Assembly (NCBI GenBank): GCA_023667265.1
Contig: JAMPAJ010000004.1
Location: 1-64,000 of the forward strand
From: Alistipes sp.
GTDB taxonomy: Bacteria > Bacillota > Clostridia > Oscillospirales > Ruminococcaceae
DNA: 64,000 nt
Reading direction: 5' to 3'
The translations under genes were made by a program, and so were the position numbers. How positions within the stretch are numbered: position 1 is the first letter of the stretch; the number at the start of each line of letters is the position of its first letter. Shown one piece after another: positions 27,973 through 38,023 of this stretch. The notes under the pieces are model-generated. The model made no database searches and had not been told where the DNA came from. It saw only the letters and a program-made list of their open reading frames with translations.

Positions 27973-30900
27973 ATGGAGTACCCTAAAAATGATGTTAATA
28001 TGCGGGATATGCAGCGTGAAATTACCGACTCCATAAGCTGCGGCGTTCTGGCGTATTCTCTTCCGGAGCATCAGCTCCTTACAATAAACAACGAGGCACG
28101 CCGTATCATCGGATGCAGCGGCAATGACGACCCAATGGCTGTTTTTCTGCGCTATCTGCGTGAATATGTCGTTCCGGAGGACAGAGAACGCGTTCTCGGC
28201 GTCGTAAAAAAGCTGAACCAGCCCGGCGATTTTGTGAAGCATACCTATAAAGCTTATCGAAACGGCGAGACATTATGCGTGGAATCGAACCTGAAAAAGC
28301 TCAGATTTGAAAACGGACAGGATTACATACTCTGCACCATGGTCGATATCACCGAACAGGAAAGACTGACGCGGACTCTCGAGCACGAACGCAAAACCTA
28401 CCGCAACGCGCTGGACAACGGAAAGGAATTCAGCTTTTTCTTCGACGTTACCGAGGGTAATTTGCAGAATGAATTTATTACTGCTCACGGCGTAAACCTT
28501 ATCGAGCTGCTGGGATTTACCGTGCCTGTCAGCTTTGACGAGCTTATGAGCGCATATGTAAAGAGATGGAATATTCAGTTCCTGTCAGAATCTGCGAAGG
28601 GCTGCTTTACCTGCAAGGGACTTCTTGACGCCTTTGCAAAGGGTATCACGAATGTTGTCGTGGAATTTTATACGCCGCCTACAGGTATCTATATACGCGT
28701 AAACGGACTTCTTTCCCAGAACGACGAAACCGGGCATATCCACGCAGCTGTGGTTGCTATGGATATTTCTGAAATGCGCCGGAAAGAAAATCAGCAAAAG
28801 GCCGCTCTTGCGGAGGCGAATGAGAAACTCAGCAGAATGAACGCCGAGATCAACAAACGTATTGACGCTGTTCTGGACGGTATTTCCGGCGGACTTAAAA
28901 TTATCAGCGCCAGCAATGATTTTGGCTATGAATACATCAGCGACGGCGCAGCAAGACTCCAGGGCTATGAAATTGATGAATTTCTGGAGCTTTTCGGTCA
29001 TAGCGTGATAAGCAGCATCCATCCGGACGACGGCGCAGCCGCTCTTGCGGACGCAAAACAACAGGTCAGGAAAAACGGATTCTATTCCGTAAAATATCGT
29101 GTTCCATGCAAGGACGGCAGCATAAAATGGGTAATTGACCGCGGCAAGGAAATTTTTGATGAGTCCACCGGAAAAACGCTTTGGTATACTCTTATGCAGG
29201 ACGTTACGGATATTGAGGAGCGCAACAGAAGGCTTGCAAATACACTGTCAATGCAGGAGGAGATGTCAGAATCCCTCGGCGTGGGAATTTTCGCCTATAC
29301 ACTCCCGGAACGCGAGGTTCTGATACAGAATCAGGAGGCAAGGCGTATTTTCAGCCGTATGGGACTGGTGGACGACGGCGTTGCAAATATTATGAAAACC
29401 GTTACCGACATCGACCGTCCGCATCTGATACGAGCGGTTGAACGGCTGAATACGCCCGGAGACAGAACCAGCTATATTCTCCACTCGCCTACTGTCAACG
29501 GCGAAATGCAGACCCTGAAAAACGACACAAAGCTTCTGCAGTTTGCCGACGGTCAGAGGTATATCCTCTCGGCAATTTCCGACATTACCGAACAGGAGCT
29601 TATGGAAAAGCGTCTTGACGAGGAGCGCCGGCAGTACAGAAACGCCCTCGCCATGGACAGTGAAGCTTTCTTTACATTTGATCTGACGGACGGCATAATT
29701 TATGATAACGTCATTTCCAGGAATAATACCGACCTTATAAAAGAGCTTGGTCTCAGCGTTCCCGTCAGCTACGACGAGCTTGCAAGGCGCTGGTTTTCTC
29801 CGGACAGGATCGTAAGCAGAACGTCCGACGTGGAAATGGTTTACAGCCGGGAAAGGCTTCTGGAGCTTTTTAAAGCCGGCACTTCAATTCTCGATTTTGA
29901 ATACCATGTTCCGAAGGAAGGAAAATACCGCCGTGTACTGACTCTGCTGTATAAAATACGCGGCAGTATATACGCATCATTCATTATTTACGACATAACG
30001 TCGAGCCGGCATGAGGAAAAACAGCGCAGAAGCATGATAGAATCCCTGGGAATGATCTATACCGCGCTGTGCCTGTTCTCATTCCGTCACGGTACCTACA
30101 AGGCGTTCAAGCAGCGGGGCGATCTGGCTGAAAAGCTTCATGCGACCGGAGAGCTTGATGAGTTTATACGCGTCTATTCCGAGGAATTTGTTCTGCCGGA
30201 ATACAAGGACAGGATCGCCTCGTTCCTGAGTACGGACAGCATCAGAAAAGCTCTTAAGGACAGCGATTTCACGAGCATAGAATACCAGAGAAAGGGCATC
30301 GGTTGGTGTCGTATAACTATTGTTGCCTCGGAGCGCGACGAAAACGGTATGGTGGAATCCGCAGTATTCGCCGGAAGCTGTATCGACGGTGAAAAAAGAG
30401 CTGATCTTGCACAGCAGGAGGCTCTTCGTGCAGCCTGCGAGTCGGCAAATATCGCAAATTCCGCAAAGACCGACTTCCTCGCAAACATGAGCCATGACAT
30501 AAGAACGCCAATGAACGCAATTATAGGTCTCACCGCAATTGCCGGAACTCATATTGACGACAGAGAACGTGTTGCCGATTGCCTTTCCAAAATAACGATC
30601 TCATCCAAGCATCTTCTGGGTATAATCAACGAAGTGCTTGATATGTCGAAAATCGAATCAGGCAAAATGGAGCTTCACGAGGACGAATTCAGCCTGCCGG
30701 ACCTTATCGACAATCTGATCGCCATGTCGAAGGCTGAGATCGGCGCAAAACGGCATCAGCTCAAGGTGACGATAAATGGTATTGACCACGAAAGAGTAGT
30801 CGGAGACAGCCAGCGTATCCAGCAGGTGTTCATGAACCTGATGAGCAACGCTATCAAATATACTCCGCCCGGAGGAAATATCAACCTGTCAATAACAGAA

Positions 30901-32007
30901 AAAATTACCAATAAGCCAAGGATCGGATGCTTTGAATTTATTTTCGAGGACAACGGTATCGGCATGGACGAGGAATATCAGAAGCATATTTTCGAGCCCT
31001 TTTCACGTGCAAGAAATGATGAGCGCGTTGAGAAAATTCAGGGCACAGGTCTCGGAATGCCGATAACCAATAACATTGTCCAGATGATGAACGGCAATAT
31101 CGACGTAAAGAGCCGACTTAACGAGGGAACTAAGATCACCGTTACTCTCTTTATGAAGCTGAAAGCGGAAGAGGATGAGCTTCACAGCAAAGAGCTTATA
31201 GATCTGCCTGTTCTCGTTGCGGACGACGACGAGACCGCCTGCATATACACCTGCGATATGCTCAACGAGCTGGGCATGAAGGGCGAATGGGTCCTCACAG
31301 GCGAGGAGGCGGTGGAGCGTACCGTGCAGCATCACGAGCTCGGCAGCGACTTTTTCGCGGTTATTATAGACTGGAAAATGCCCGGAATGGACGGAATCGA
31401 GACTACCAGGGAAATACGCCGCAGAGTCGGAAAAAATGTCCCGATCATCATTATTTCCGCCTACGACTGGTCGGATATCGAGCTTGAAGCCAGGGCGGCA
31501 GGCGCAAACGCGTTTATTTCAAAGCCGCTGTTCAAGTCGCGTATGCTGCATCTCTTCAATGAGCTTGTTGACGGCGGCGATGAAAAAAAGGCTGCCTCCG
31601 AGCTTGGCGAATACACTAAGGATAAATTTGCCGGAAAGAGGGCGCTGCTTGTAGAGGATAACGGGCTTAACGCCGAGATCGCCGGGGAGATACTGGAAAT
31701 GGCTGGTCTCACTGTTGAGTTTGCCCGGGACGGCAAGGAGGCTGTGGATATTATGACCGAGGCAGAGGACGGCTATTACAATATAGTCTTTATGGATATC
31801 CAGATGCCTGTTATGAACGGATATGAAGCTGCCAGGGCTATCCGGACGCTTCCCGGAGACTATCCCAAATCCGTGCCCATAATCGCTATGACAGCCAACG
31901 CCTTTGCGGAAGACGTTGCGGCTGCGAAAAATGCCGGCATGAACGAGCATATAGCAAAGCCCCTCGACTTCGCACAGCTTATGAACACGCTTAGAAAATA
32001 CACATAA
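27973..32007 (+). CDS. Soluble hybrid sensor histidine kinase with repeated PAS modules and two receivers
   Basis: ATG 27973; 1344 residues with no membrane helix, so a cytoplasmic sensor. Residues 1-800 carry several PAS-like domains. A two-part module occurs twice: YSLPEHQLL... through [22 protein letters not shown], and YTLPEREVL... through [22 protein letters not shown]. The HisKA box has the phosphoacceptor His841 ([12 protein letters not shown]), followed by the N box ([12 protein letters not shown]), DNGIGMD and GTGLGM. Receiver 1 has DDDE, Asp1133 in IDWKMPG and a Lys in SKPL. Receiver 2 has VEDN, Asp1275 in FMDIQMP and AKPLD. There is no HPt or output domain, so it must signal to another protein. 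It is a single-gene unit with its own promoter and terminator, divergent from the pectate lyase operon. Confidence 0.9.
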   Translation: MEYPKNDVNMRDMQREITDSISCGVLAYSLPEHQLLTINNEARRIIGCSGNDDPMAVFLRYLREYVVPEDRERVLGVVKKLNQPGDFVKHTYKAYRNGETLCVESNLKKLRFENGQDYILCTMVDITEQERLTRTLEHERKTYRNALDNGKEFSFFFDVTEGNLQNEFITAHGVNLIELLGFTVPVSFDELMSAYVKRWNIQFLSESAKGCFTCKGLLDAFAKGITNVVVEFYTPPTGIYIRVNGLLSQNDETGHIHAAVVAMDISEMRRKENQQKAALAEANEKLSRMNAEINKRIDAVLDGISGGLKIISASNDFGYEYISDGAARLQGYEIDEFLELFGHSVISSIHPDDGAAALADAKQQVRKNGFYSVKYRVPCKDGSIKWVIDRGKEIFDESTGKTLWYTLMQDVTDIEERNRRLANTLSMQEEMSESLGVGIFAYTLPEREVLIQNQEARRIFSRMGLVDDGVANIMKTVTDIDRPHLIRAVERLNTPGDRTSYILHSPTVNGEMQTLKNDTKLLQFADGQRYILSAISDITEQELMEKRLDEERRQYRNALAMDSEAFFTFDLTDGIIYDNVISRNNTDLIKELGLSVPVSYDELARRWFSPDRIVSRTSDVEMVYSRERLLELFKAGTSILDFEYHVPKEGKYRRVLTLLYKIRGSIYASFIIYDITSSRHEEKQRRSMIESLGMIYTALCLFSFRHGTYKAFKQRGDLAEKLHATGELDEFIRVYSEEFVLPEYKDRIASFLSTDSIRKALKDSDFTSIEYQRKGIGWCRITIVASERDENGMVESAVFAGSCIDGEKRADLAQQEALRAACESANIANSAKTDFLANMSHDIRTPMNAIIGLTAIAGTHIDDRERVADCLSKITISSKHLLGIINEVLDMSKIESGKMELHEDEFSLPDLIDNLIAMSKAEIGAKRHQLKVTINGIDHERVVGDSQRIQQVFMNLMSNAIKYTPPGGNINLSITEKITNKPRIGCFEFIFEDNGIGMDEEYQKHIFEPFSRARNDERVEKIQGTGLGMPITNNIVQMMNGNIDVKSRLNEGTKITVTLFMKLKAEEDELHSKELIDLPVLVADDDETACIYTCDMLNELGMKGEWVLTGEEAVERTVQHHELGSDFFAVIIDWKMPGMDGIETTREIRRRVGKNVPIIIISAYDWSDIELEARAAGANAFISKPLFKSRMLHLFNELVDGGDEKKAASELGEYTKDKFAGKRALLVEDNGLNAEIAGEILEMAGLTVEFARDGKEAVDIMTEAEDGYYNIVFMDIQMPVMNGYEAARAIRTLPGDYPKSVPIIAMTANAFAEDVAAAKNAGMNEHIAKPLDFAQLMNTLRKYT

Positions 32008-32009
32008 TT

Positions 32010-32040
32010 AAAAGGGACTTCATTGCGAAGTCCTTTTTTA
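32010..32040. terminator. Bidirectional terminator between kinase and EF-G-like genes
   Basis: The stem aaaggacttc-type / gaagtccttt has one bulged G and a 5-nt loop. It is followed by six T on the plus strand and by cttttaatt on the minus strand, between two convergent genes. Confidence 0.8.
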
Positions 32041-32092
32041 GAACCTGTATTCATAGGATAAGCCGCACATCTTCCCTATGAATACAGGTTCT
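32040..32092. repeat. Minimal 53-bp inverted-repeat element
   Basis: A perfect 18-bp inverted repeat (agaacctgtattcatagg / cctatgaatacaggttct) encloses 17 bp (ataagccgcacatcttc). Ends and interior match the element at 7736-7823 with the middle removed. It sits immediately after the terminator. Confidence 0.7.
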
Positions 32093-32102
32093 TAATATGA
32101 TT

Positions 32103-34181
32103 TTATTCTGCGTTGAGAGCAGAAATAACCTCTGTAAGAAGATTAGCCGGAAGCTGCTCATATCTCAGGAAATCAAAGGTGAACGAACCCATTCCCCTTG
32201 TCACCTGACGGAGATACATCGCAAAATCATGCATTTCGCGAACCGGGACCTCCGCGGAAATTCTGGTGATACCGTGAGCTGCCGGCTCCATGCCGAGAAC
32301 TCTGCCGCGGCGCTTGTTCAGCTCGCCCATAATATCTCCGGTCTTATCGTCGGGAGCGTCGACCCTGAGCTCGCCGATCGGTTCAAGCATGACCGGGTCA
32401 GCCTGGCGAAGTCCCTCCTTATATGCAATAGAAGCGGCAGTTTTAAACGCCATTTCCGACGAGTCAACGGGATGGTATGAGCCGTCAACCAGGATAGCCT
32501 TCAAGCCGACTACAGGACAGCCTGCAAGAACGCCCTTCTTCACGGAATCCTCCAAGCCCTTCTGAACAGCCGGGAAGTAATTTTTCGGCACTGCCCCGCC
32601 GAACACGCGCTCCTCAAATATCAGCGTATCGCTTACGCAAGGCTCAAATTCGATCCAGACGTGACCAAACTGACCATGACCGCCGGACTGCTTCTTATGC
32701 TTGCCTTCGACCCTTACCTTTTTGCGGATAGTCTCCTTGTATGCGATCCTGGGCACGCTGAGACTTATTTCCACGCCAAACTTACTCTTCGCCTTTGCCG
32801 CCGCTATCTCAAGATGCTGCTCTCCAAGACCGCTGAGGATCTGCTCCTTGGTCGTTTCGTCCTGGATATAGGTAAGAGTTCTGTCCTCCTCGGTAAGGCG
32901 CTGCATTGCTGCGGAGATCTTCGCCTCGTCGCCCTGAGTCTTAGCCTTTACAGCCATTGAATAGCAGGTATTCGGGAACTCCATAGCGGAAAATTCAACT
33001 ATTCTTGAAACGGCAGACAGGGTGTCCCCCGTATTCGCCGATATCTTCATGGCAGCTACGATCTCGCCGGCAGAAGCCGCTGAGACGTCAGCCTGCTTTT
33101 TGCCGCAGAGCCGTACAAGCTTTCCGATCTTCTCGCTGTTTCCCGTAGCGGAATTAACAGCCTCGCTGTTTGCAGCGAGCGTACCGGAAAGCACCTTTAT
33201 AAATGACATTTTGCCGACAAACGGGTCGGCGACCGTCTTGAAAACATAGGCGGAAAGAGGCTCGGAGGCGTCGCATTTTATCTCGACAACATCCCTTGCC
33301 GGAGTGTAAGCCTCCGCAGGATAAACCTCCTGCGGATTAGGCAGAAGCAGCTCGATCTCCTTCAGGAGCATATCAATTCCAGCCAGCTCCGTTGCGGAGG
33401 TGCAGACGACCGGCGTAATGATTCCCCTGTTCATACCGTCGTGGATACCGTCGATAAGCTCCTTCTGCGTGAAGGGCTCGCCCTCGAAAAATTTCTCCAT
33501 AAGCTCGTCCGATGTCTCTGCGACAGCCTCGGAGACCGCAGCGATAAGACCGTCGATACGATACTCGAACTTTTCGGATATCTCGGCGGTAGGCATCTCA
33601 GTCTCCACTGCATTTCCCTTGCTGTCGTATTTATACGCCTTCATCTCAATGAGATTTACGTAGGAAACGATCTGTCCGCCGCTGATAACAGGAACTACGA
33701 CAGGGCAGACCGTAGGACCGAAAACGGTTTTAAGCTCTGTGAGGACGTTGAAGAAATTAGCGTCCTTATCGTCGATCTTTGTGACCACGAACATCTTGGA
33801 TCTCGCCTGCCTGACAGCCTCGTCGTATGCCTTGCGCGTTCCGACCTTTACGCCGGATTTGGCTGAAACGGTTATCATGACCGTATCGGCAGCGCGAACG
33901 CCCTCGATCATCTCGGCTGCGAAGTCGAAAAGACCGGGAGTGTCAAGAAGATTTATCCTTATGTCGCCGCTGTCAAAGGAAGCGAGAGTCGTACCGATAG
34001 ATATTGTACGCTTTATCTCCTCCGGGTCATAGTCGCAGACTGTTGTGCCGTCGGCTACTCTGCCAAGGCGGTCGGAAGCGCCTGTTTTATAGAGAAGAGC
34101 CTCGGCAAGTGAAGTTTTTCCCGAGCCGTTATGTCCTGCGAATGCGATATTTCTTATTTTAGTAACGTCGTAATTGTTCAT
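32103..34181 (-). CDS. EF-G-like translational GTPase paralogue
   Basis: ATG 34181 follows GGAGGA; 692 residues, the usual EF-G length, with the five-domain layout and the late GGHGQFGHVWIE and VGLKAILVDGSYHPVDSSEMAFK segments of domains IV-V. The G domain is unusual: G1 is GHNGSGKT (16-23) instead of AHIDAGKT, G3 is DTPGLFD (80-86) with Leu84 where canonical EF-G has the catalytic His, and G4 is TKID (134-137) in place of NKxD. This pattern is that of the EF-G-like paralogues (EF-G2 type) found beside a standard fusA. Its job in the cell is unclear. It is monocistronic. Confidence 0.85.
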   Translation of the reverse strand: MNNYDVTKIRNIAFAGHNGSGKTSLAEALLYKTGASDRLGRVADGTTVCDYDPEEIKRTISIGTTLASFDSGDIRINLLDTPGLFDFAAEMIEGVRAADTVMITVSAKSGVKVGTRKAYDEAVRQARSKMFVVTKIDDKDANFFNVLTELKTVFGPTVCPVVVPVISGGQIVSYVNLIEMKAYKYDSKGNAVETEMPTAEISEKFEYRIDGLIAAVSEAVAETSDELMEKFFEGEPFTQKELIDGIHDGMNRGIITPVVCTSATELAGIDMLLKEIELLLPNPQEVYPAEAYTPARDVVEIKCDASEPLSAYVFKTVADPFVGKMSFIKVLSGTLAANSEAVNSATGNSEKIGKLVRLCGKKQADVSAASAGEIVAAMKISANTGDTLSAVSRIVEFSAMEFPNTCYSMAVKAKTQGDEAKISAAMQRLTEEDRTLTYIQDETTKEQILSGLGEQHLEIAAAKAKSKFGVEISLSVPRIAYKETIRKKVRVEGKHKKQSGGHGQFGHVWIEFEPCVSDTLIFEERVFGGAVPKNYFPAVQKGLEDSVKKGVLAGCPVVGLKAILVDGSYHPVDSSEMAFKTAASIAYKEGLRQADPVMLEPIGELRVDAPDDKTGDIMGELNKRRGRVLGMEPAAHGITRISAEVPVREMHDFAMYLRQVTRGMGSFTFDFLRYEQLPANLLTEVISALNAE

Positions 34182-34234
34182 AATTTTTCCTCCGTAGTGG
34201 ATTTATATAGACAATATATCTATTGCATAATCTA

Positions 34235-34263
34235 ATTATATAACAAAAGCGAAAAAATTGCAA
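34235..34263 (-). promoter_or_regulatory. Promoter of the EF-G-like gene
   Basis: On the minus strand TTGCAA (34263-34258) followed by TTTT, 17-nt spacer, TATAAT (34240-34235). Confidence 0.75.
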
Positions 34264-34295
34264 CAGTTTCCTATTTTTTCTACACTTTTCATTAC

Positions 34296-35825
34296 TCACC
34301 TGGTGCTTTTTTGTATATTTTTCACAATCCTTCCGGAGCGACTTCTGTCAGATCCGCCCTCCATAAATAAAAATATGCCAAGATAGCCCACAAGCCATAT
34401 TACAATGAAAAATATCATGCCGAAAGCCGAGCTGTCGTCCAGTCCGATCAGGCCGCACAAAAGCTCCGCAGCCGACATGGTCAGAAGGCAGTACAGCGCC
34501 GGAAGAACCAGATCCTTCAGCGGCTTCAGCTTGGCGGAGGTGTGGCGCAGCAGCTTTACAAGCCGGTTTACATTGCCGAAAATATTGCTTGCATAATACG
34601 ACACCGCGATACCTGTAAATCCCCATCTCGGCACAAAAATCAGCACGATCGAAATTCTTATGACATATTCCGCAAGATAATTCAACGAGGAAAAGCCCTG
34701 CAGGCCCATTCCCTTTATGAGAGCCTCAAGCACGATCTCCAGATAAATGAACGGTACAACGGGCGCAATTGCGGCGATCATGCCTCCCCCGGTCTCGCCT
34801 CCGCCAAGCATTACGCCGATAGGTCTGCCGAAGCGAATAAGGATCGCCGAGGATGCCGCCGCATATATCAGAGTATAGCGTATTATCCGCTGGGTAAGGC
34901 TTTTCAGCCGCTCTTTGTTTTTAGCTGCGGAGGCTCGTGCCGCCTCAGTGACGATCATGCCGGAAAGCGAACACAAAACCACCGACGGAAAAAATAACGT
35001 AGGAATGACTATCGCTTCAAATATGCCGAAAAGAGCCAGCGCCTTTTCCTGGGAATCGCCGAACTGCCGCAGACAAACAGGTACGAGAGCGTCGTTTGCA
35101 CTGCTGAGCAGGGATGTAAGTATGCTGCCGCCCATAACAGGAAAAGCGAGCGCCGCATAATCCCTGAGCGAGATCGAGCTTCTGCCGGTACTCCTTATAT
35201 GTACTGCCGGGAAAAGAATTATCATCAGAAGAAGGCAGGCAACATTTCCGGCAATAACGGCTGTTATCATTATCTTGCAGGCAGAGGCGCTGTCGTGATT
35301 CTCAGTTGAAAGAGTCATAATTATTATCACGGCAGCCTTCACCGCGAAGTCTACAATATCGCTCAAAGCCGCCAGCGACGCTTTCCGGCAGGCGTTATAA
35401 TAGCCCTCGAGGCAGCCGCATACTGCTCCGGAAATAAGCGCGATAGGCATAAACCGCAGGTACGAGGTCATTTCGCCGCCTCCGAAAAAGGCTGTGCCTA
35501 TCGGCTTTGCAAATATGAAGATCGCCGCGGAAACAGCTGTGCTTAATGTCATGCACAGAGTTATTCCGTGAAGCAGGACGCGATTGGGATTTCCCTGCTT
35601 TTTCCCCAGCTCCTCAGATATAAGCCGACTGGTGCACAGAAAGGCGTTTCCGTCGGAAAGTATGCCTGCAAGTCCGAGAAACGAGCCCATGAGCGAAAAT
35701 ATTCCGACTGCCGACGCTCCGAGCTGCCTTGTTATAAACGAGTTGAGCAGCAGCGCCGACGAATCCAGCACAAGCTGCATGACTGTCAGAAAAATCGTAT
35801 CTCTCAGCAATTTATTTTTCACCAT
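34296..35825 (-). CDS. SpoVB/MurJ-like polysaccharide flippase
   Basis: ATG 35825, with AGGAGC upstream; 509 residues and about 13-14 hydrophobic helices. The N-terminus (LLLNSFITRQLGASAVGIFSLMGS) and ITGFxGIAVSYY-like late segment fit the oligosaccharidyl-lipid flippase branch of the MOP superfamily, including stage V sporulation protein B and MurJ analogues. It likely flips a lipid-linked cell-wall or surface-polymer precursor. It lies downstream of the murT-gatD-lysozyme operon, separated from it by a terminator, which fits an envelope role but does not prove lipid II as substrate. Confidence 0.8.
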   Translation of the reverse strand: MVKNKLLRDTIFLTVMQLVLDSSALLLNSFITRQLGASAVGIFSLMGSFLGLAGILSDGNAFLCTSRLISEELGKKQGNPNRVLLHGITLCMTLSTAVSAAIFIFAKPIGTAFFGGGEMTSYLRFMPIALISGAVCGCLEGYYNACRKASLAALSDIVDFAVKAAVIIIMTLSTENHDSASACKIMITAVIAGNVACLLLMIILFPAVHIRSTGRSSISLRDYAALAFPVMGGSILTSLLSSANDALVPVCLRQFGDSQEKALALFGIFEAIVIPTLFFPSVVLCSLSGMIVTEAARASAAKNKERLKSLTQRIIRYTLIYAAASSAILIRFGRPIGVMLGGGETGGGMIAAIAPVVPFIYLEIVLEALIKGMGLQGFSSLNYLAEYVIRISIVLIFVPRWGFTGIAVSYYASNIFGNVNRLVKLLRHTSAKLKPLKDLVLPALYCLLTMSAAELLCGLIGLDDSSAFGMIFFIVIWLVGYLGIFLFMEGGSDRSRSGRIVKNIQKSTR

Positions 35826-35874
35826 TCACATCACGCTCCTGACAAATTCTATGCAAAAAGCGGATAATAAATGC

Positions 35875-35907
35875 AAAACAGCGTCCTGCCGAAGCACAGA
35901 ACGCTGT
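35875..35907 (-). terminator. Terminator of the murT-gatD-lysozyme operon
   Basis: Read on the minus strand, acagcgttctg / caggacgctgt form an 11-bp stem with one G-U pair around an 8-11 nt loop, followed by TTTT. Confidence 0.75.
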
Positions 35908-35925
35908 ATGTTATTTCATAGATCC

Positions 35926-35986
35926 AGATCGTGTTCACATTAATTTGCCGAAAGGACGCGTGCAATAGCCTATGTGAACAAGCTCT
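35926..35986. repeat. Short inverted-repeat element at the lysozyme gene end
   Basis: Ends agatcgtgttcacat / atgtgaacaagctct pair with two mismatches; the interior holds gccgaaaggacgcgtgcaat, as in the copy at the window start. The terminal TAG of the element on the minus strand forms the stop codon of the lysozyme gene. Confidence 0.65.
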
Positions 35987-37271
35987 AATAAACCGGCATT
36001 TCATTCAGGCGGATATTCATGTCAACATCGCCGCTTATGCCGTCCATTCTGCCGTATGCGCTTGCCTGCCATATGGCAAATGCGCCCTGATAATCGGTCT
36101 CGTCTACATAATGCGCAAGCCAGACCGTCCGGTTATTTTTGTTTTCCCAGAAATTATTCAGGAAATTCCTGCTGCTGTACAACATTCCCGAGTAGCCGTT
36201 TTTCTCCAGCTCGTCGCAGAACGACTCGAAGATCTCGTTCAGATCGCGTATGTTCATGCCGTACTGCTGAAATCTTCCCCACTCCTCCCAGTCAAAGGCA
36301 ACAGGGTAATCAAGCTGTCTGCCGTCAAGCTGCTCCGCTATCCAGCGCGCCTGCTCCCGGGCTTTTTCTTCAGTATTAGCCGTGGTGTAGAAATAAACTC
36401 CCACATCAAGCCCTGCCTCGGAGGCATTTACGATGTTCTGTCTGTAATAATCGTCCATCCTTATTTCATCATAGCAATAGCCCATACGCATCAGCACAAA
36501 TTCGCAGCCCTGAGCCCTGACCGCTTCATAATCAACATTTGTCTGCCATGCCGAAACGTCAATACCGTAGCTTACGTTTTCATAGCAGTATTTGTCCATA
36601 AATTCCCCGAAGGTCAGACGCGGATTATTGTCCTGTGGAGACGGGATCTCGTTGAGGACGAAAACTGTGATATCCCAGCTCGTCTCGTTCCCGGAGCTGT
36701 CAGTGACCGTCGCTGTTATGGGATAATTTCCCACAGTCGAGGTGTCCACCTCTCCGGTATAGCTAAGCTTCGGCGAACGGTCGTAGTTGTCCGCAAATCC
36801 GACAATTGAATCCAGGTCAAAGGGCTCGCCCTTTTTCGTGTACGGATTCCAGCCCGAGTTAAGACAAAGCGGAGGAGTCGTGTCCGCGACAGTATATGTA
36901 AATGTGCCGCTGTAGGCTCTTCCCTTGTAGTCGAAAATATACTCAATGTCATGCTCGCCTAATTCGGAGGTGTCAATAAGCCGGTCATAGTCCTGCACGT
37001 CGAAATTCGAGCCGTCCAGCAGCTCTCCGAGAGTGACGTCGCTGTACACCTCCACCTGCTCCAGACCGGAAACGATCACGTCCTCCGGAATTTCCCCGGA
37101 AACCGGGGCTGCTGTCGTCTCCGACGCCTCCTCGGCTGCGGCAGCCTCCGGTGCAGTGGCGACGGCAGAAGCGGCTTCCGGAAAAGCCTTCGGGACAGAT
37201 GCTTCCGTCTTATCTCCGCAGCCCCAGAGCAAAGCTGTCAAGGCTGCCGATAATGCCAGTATTTTTCTCAT
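35985..37271 (-). CDS. GH25 lysozyme-like lipoprotein with Ig-like domains
   Basis: ATG 37271 follows GGAGGG and overlaps the gatD stop as ATGA. The 428-residue product has a lipoprotein signal (LTALLWGC, Cys18), an Ala/Glu/Thr-rich linker (about 20-75), two bacterial Ig-like modules (about 80-215, DTTPPLCLNSGW and DSSGNETSWDITVF) and a GH25 domain (about 230-428). Catalytic candidates are the Asp in YGIDVSAWQ near 237 and the Asp/Glu of FDWEEW near 328-331. GH25 muramidases cut the MurNAc-GlcNAc bond of peptidoglycan. Anchoring to the membrane outer face and co-expression with lipid II amidation enzymes point to cell-wall remodelling rather than defence. Confidence 0.88.
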   Translation of the reverse strand: MRKILALSAALTALLWGCGDKTEASVPKAFPEAASAVATAPEAAAAEEASETTAAPVSGEIPEDVIVSGLEQVEVYSDVTLGELLDGSNFDVQDYDRLIDTSELGEHDIEYIFDYKGRAYSGTFTYTVADTTPPLCLNSGWNPYTKKGEPFDLDSIVGFADNYDRSPKLSYTGEVDTSTVGNYPITATVTDSSGNETSWDITVFVLNEIPSPQDNNPRLTFGEFMDKYCYENVSYGIDVSAWQTNVDYEAVRAQGCEFVLMRMGYCYDEIRMDDYYRQNIVNASEAGLDVGVYFYTTANTEEKAREQARWIAEQLDGRQLDYPVAFDWEEWGRFQQYGMNIRDLNEIFESFCDELEKNGYSGMLYSSRNFLNNFWENKNNRTVWLAHYVDETDYQGAFAIWQASAYGRMDGISGDVDMNIRLNEMPVY

Positions 37272-38023
37272 CTTCCCTCCTGCTTTCCTGTAAGCCTCCC
37301 GATCATGACCTGCCTGCATTTCAGTTCAAGAGCGTCGTCAAGCTCCGGGAGAGCCGTTTTTTCGTCAGATCTCCTATGCAGACAATATGCTATGATATAG
37401 TCCGATATTTCGGGATTTTTCGCGAGACAGGGACCGTGCATATATGTTGCGATGACATTTTTTTCAAAATAGCCCTCATGGCTGCTTCCGGTGCAGTTTC
37501 CATGACCGCAGACCACGCTTCCGAAAGGAGTTTTCACGCCCTTTGTCTGACCGCCGTGGTTCTCGAAGCCAACAATTTCGGTCTCTTTTCCGGTGATATT
37601 AGTTTTCACGACGATATTTCCTATGCAGCGTTTTTTTCTGTTCGGTTCAGCCACAGTGTAGTAGTCGAAGATACCCAGTCCCGGGATATCCACGCCGTCG
37701 GCGTCCTTATAATATTTTCCCAGGAGCTGGTAGCCTCCGCAAATCAGAAAAAGAAACGAGCCGCCGTCGTATGCGTCCTTTATCCCCTGCCGGCATTTTT
37801 GAAGGTCGTCGGCGATATGCTGCTGCTCAAGATCTGCGCCGCCGCCGATATAGATAAGGTCATATGACGTAAAATCTGGCATTTCCGAATCTACAGAATA
37901 TTTGTCGATGCAGCATTCGATGCCTCTCATTTTGCATCGGTAGCTTATGATCTCCATATTTCCGCTGTCGCCGTAAAGATCAAGCATATCGGCATACATA
38001 TGAAGAATTTTTATTTTACTCAT
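37268..38023 (-). CDS. gatD: Lipid II isoglutaminyl synthase, glutaminase subunit GatD
   Basis: ATG 38023 follows GGAGGAAAG and lies inside the end of murT (8-nt overlap). The 251-residue class I glutamine amidotransferase is of the CobB/CobQ type: Cys95 in LICGGYQ is the nucleophile and His195 in TYMHGPCLAKNPE the general base. GatD supplies ammonia to MurT, which amidates the D-Glu of the lipid II stem peptide. The tight murT-gatD overlap is the arrangement known from Staphylococcus aureus and Streptococcus pneumoniae. Confidence 0.93.
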   Translation of the reverse strand: MSKIKILHMYADMLDLYGDSGNMEIISYRCKMRGIECCIDKYSVDSEMPDFTSYDLIYIGGGADLEQQHIADDLQKCRQGIKDAYDGGSFLFLICGGYQLLGKYYKDADGVDIPGLGIFDYYTVAEPNRKKRCIGNIVVKTNITGKETEIVGFENHGGQTKGVKTPFGSVVCGHGNCTGSSHEGYFEKNVIATYMHGPCLAKNPEISDYIIAYCLHRRSDEKTALPELDDALELKCRQVMIGRLTGKQEGR

